The notes below the pieces were generated by a model. The model was not told where the DNA came from and made no database searches. It saw only the letters and a program-made list of their open reading frames with translations. From positions 1 to 6,215 of the forward strand of contig JAHHSO010000050.1 in the NCBI GenBank assembly GCA_020025205.1: a DNA stretch of 6,215 bases. Reading direction: 5' to 3'. Below are positions 4,708-6,215 of the stretch, in pieces. Each line of letters begins with the position of its first letter. Position 1 is the first letter of the stretch. The translations under genes were made by a program, and so were the position numbers. Source of the DNA: Christensenellaceae bacterium. GTDB taxonomy: Bacteria; Bacillota; Clostridia; Christensenellales; Aristaeellaceae.

Positions 4708-6215
4708 TTATCTCTTGTGCGGCAGCGCAGGGAGATGATACTGCTCTTCAAATGCCCTCTCTTCACGATCAAACTCTTCATGATCCTTGTATTTCATCTT
4801 CTGGAGATAGGCATGCGTTTCATACTTATCATCGGGCACCTGAATCTGATACACCGCAAGGTTGGAACAGTGGTCAGAAACGCGTTCATAGTTCGTGGAA
4901 ATATCCTGAAGTATGAATCCAAGTTCAATGGTACACTGTCCATTTGTCAGCCGCTCAATGTGTCTGGACTTTACGCCGACATCAATTTCGTTGATACAGC
5001 TTTCCAACGGTTCTACCGTCTTGGCCAGCTCCACATTCTGCTGCAGGAAACTGTTGAACGAACGGTTCACAATGTCGCGCAGTGCTTCCGAAAATACATG
5101 CAGTTCATCTGTCGCCGCCTTGGAAAACTTCATGTTCTTTCTGCTCATTTCGCGCGCAGAGTCCAGCAGATTAACCGCGTGATCGGAAATGCGTTCAAAG
5201 TCGCTAATGGAATGCAGCAAAACAGAAATCGTGTGACCATCTTCGAGAGAGAGCTTCTCACGGGACAGTTTGACCATGTATGTGCCCAGTTTATCTTCGT
5301 ACCAGTCAATTTTTGCTTCCAGCTCTTCTACGTGTGCCGCCTTTTCTTCATCCATTTTTCCGCCGTCCAGCAGATCAATCGCGCTGAAGATCGCCTCTCG
5401 CGTCAACTGTGCCATGCGGCTGGCCACCACGCTGCACTGTTCCACTGCAAACGCCGGAGTCGCCAGAAAACGTTCCTCCAGCAGCTGGAAGTCATCGCCC
5501 TTCTGCTTCTCCTTATCATCGCGGATCGTGAAAACCGCCAGTTTCTCCAGCCAGCCCGCAAATGGCAGCAGTATCATTGTCGCCACCACGTTGAACATGG
5601 TGTGAATGACGGCAATACCCGTCCCGTTGGCCGGCAGCTCCATGAACGCAAATGGGAAGATCGCATGGATCGCATAAAAGCCAGCCATAAAAATTGCCGT
5701 TCCGATGATGTTGAAATACAGGTGTATCAGTGCCGCACGGCGGGCATTTTTGTTTGCACCCACGGCAGAAATCAACGCCGTCACGCAGGTACCGATGTTC
5801 TGACCCATGATGATCGGCAGCGCCGCGCTGTACTTAACGGCACCCGTTACACATAGCGCCTGCAAAATGCCGACAGAGGCCGAAGAGGACTGAATCACGG
5901 CCGTCAGCACCATGCCTGCCAGCATACCCAGAATCGGATTGGTGAACATGAGCAGAATGTTTGTAAATTCCGGCACATTGGCAAGCGGTTTCACCGCATC
6001 GCTCATCATCCCCATGCCTGTCATTAGAATGCTGAAACCGACAAATATTGTCCCCAGATTGTTCTTTTTTTCCGACTTGCTAAACAGCACAAATACCACG
6101 CCGATCAGTGCCAGAATTGGCGTAAAGGAAGATGGCTTGCACATCTGCAAAAAGAAGTTAGAGCTTTCAATGCCGGTCAGCGACAGAATCCAGCTGGTGA
6201 TGGTCGTTCCGATAT
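4708..6215 (-). CDS. Na/Pi cotransporter family protein with PhoU-like domain (5' end outside window)
   Basis: This inner-membrane carrier of the Na/Pi-cotransporter II family is predicted to import phosphate with sodium. Only the C-terminal 501 residues are in the window. The frame is open to the edge, beginning IGTTITSWILSLTG, so the first transmembrane repeat is cut. Counting from the edge, a QSSSA motif lies at about 108-112, followed by GQNIGTCVTALISAVGANKN at about 137-156. Several hydrophobic helices run to about residue 222. The cytoplasmic tail (about 260-460) is PhoU-like and helical. It has two copies of the PhoU metal-binding pattern, DFERISDHAVNLL and NYERVSDHCSNLA. The ending is charged. 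It has its own terminator, so it is not in one transcript with the two-component genes downstream, though the shared phosphate theme suggests a functional link. Sequence alone cannot show the ion or the direction of transport. Confidence 0.93.
   Translation of the reverse strand, partial: IGTTITSWILSLTGIESSNFFLQMCKPSSFTPILALIGVVFVLFSKSEKKNNLGTIFVGFSILMTGMGMMSDAVKPLANVPEFTNILLMFTNPILGMLAGMVLTAVIQSSSASVGILQALCVTGAVKYSAALPIIMGQNIGTCVTALISAVGANKNARRAALIHLYFNIIGTAIFMAGFYAIHAIFPFAFMELPANGTGIAVIHTMFNVVATMILLPFAGWLEKLAVFTIRDDKEKQKGDDFQLLEERFLATPAFAVEQCSVVASRMAQLTREAIFSAIDLLDGGKMDEEKAAHVEELEAKIDWYEDKLGTYMVKLSREKLSLEDGHTISVLLHSISDFERISDHAVNLLDSAREMSRKNMKFSKAATDELHVFSEALRDIVNRSFNSFLQQNVELAKTVEPLESCINEIDVGVKSRHIERLTNGQCTIELGFILQDISTNYERVSDHCSNLAVYQIQVPDDKYETHAYLQKMKYKDHEEFDREERAFEEQYHLPALPHKR

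Noticed and set aside
4717..5856. 379-codon open frame on the plus strand
   Set aside because: It lies antisense to the transporter gene, has no recognisable domains and is Arg/His/Gln/Cys-rich, as expected from a reverse-strand shadow.

Overview
The window looks like a piece of chromosome from a Gram-positive bacterium of the Bacillota, most likely class Clostridia. Three things suggest this: the infC-rpmI-rplT order behind an attenuator-type leader, strong GGAGG-type ribosome binding sites, and house-keeping proteins close to Firmicutes forms. This placement is inferred from gene order and protein character, not from a search. All convincing genes lie on the minus strand, so transcription runs from high to low coordinates.

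In transcription order: (1) 6215-4708 carries the 5'-truncated end of a Na/Pi cotransporter with a PhoU-like cytoplasmic tail, closed by a clear intrinsic terminator (4690-4664). (2) 4663-3874 is a gap of about 790 bp. It holds a plausible promoter (4509-4480), a strong RBS before a four-codon frame, inverted repeats and several tiny frames. The last of these overlaps the response-regulator start by ATGA. (3) 3873-1856 holds an OmpR/PhoB-type response regulator and a PhoR-type membrane histidine kinase, 11 bp apart. (4) 1824-501 is the translation operon: a near-consensus promoter, an attenuator leader with a perfect terminator hairpin, then infC (IF3), rpmI (L35) and rplT (L20), closed by a strong terminator at 483-447. 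(5) 446-1 has no convincing gene. It is strikingly purine-rich on the minus strand, contains a 34-codon frame with a good RBS, and ends at the window edge in a TTGACA box.

Functionally, the two-component pair resembles phosphate-starvation systems and sits next to a phosphate transporter gene, which fits a phosphate-response role but does not prove it. The translation operon is probably autoregulated by L20 through premature termination in its leader. No terminator separates the kinase gene from the infC promoter, so read-through transcripts would also meet that attenuator.

I found no CRISPR array, insertion sequence, tRNA, rRNA or phage gene. The least explained part is the long leader ahead of the response regulator. 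Its open frames are about what chance allows, so the case for a new element there is suggestive only.
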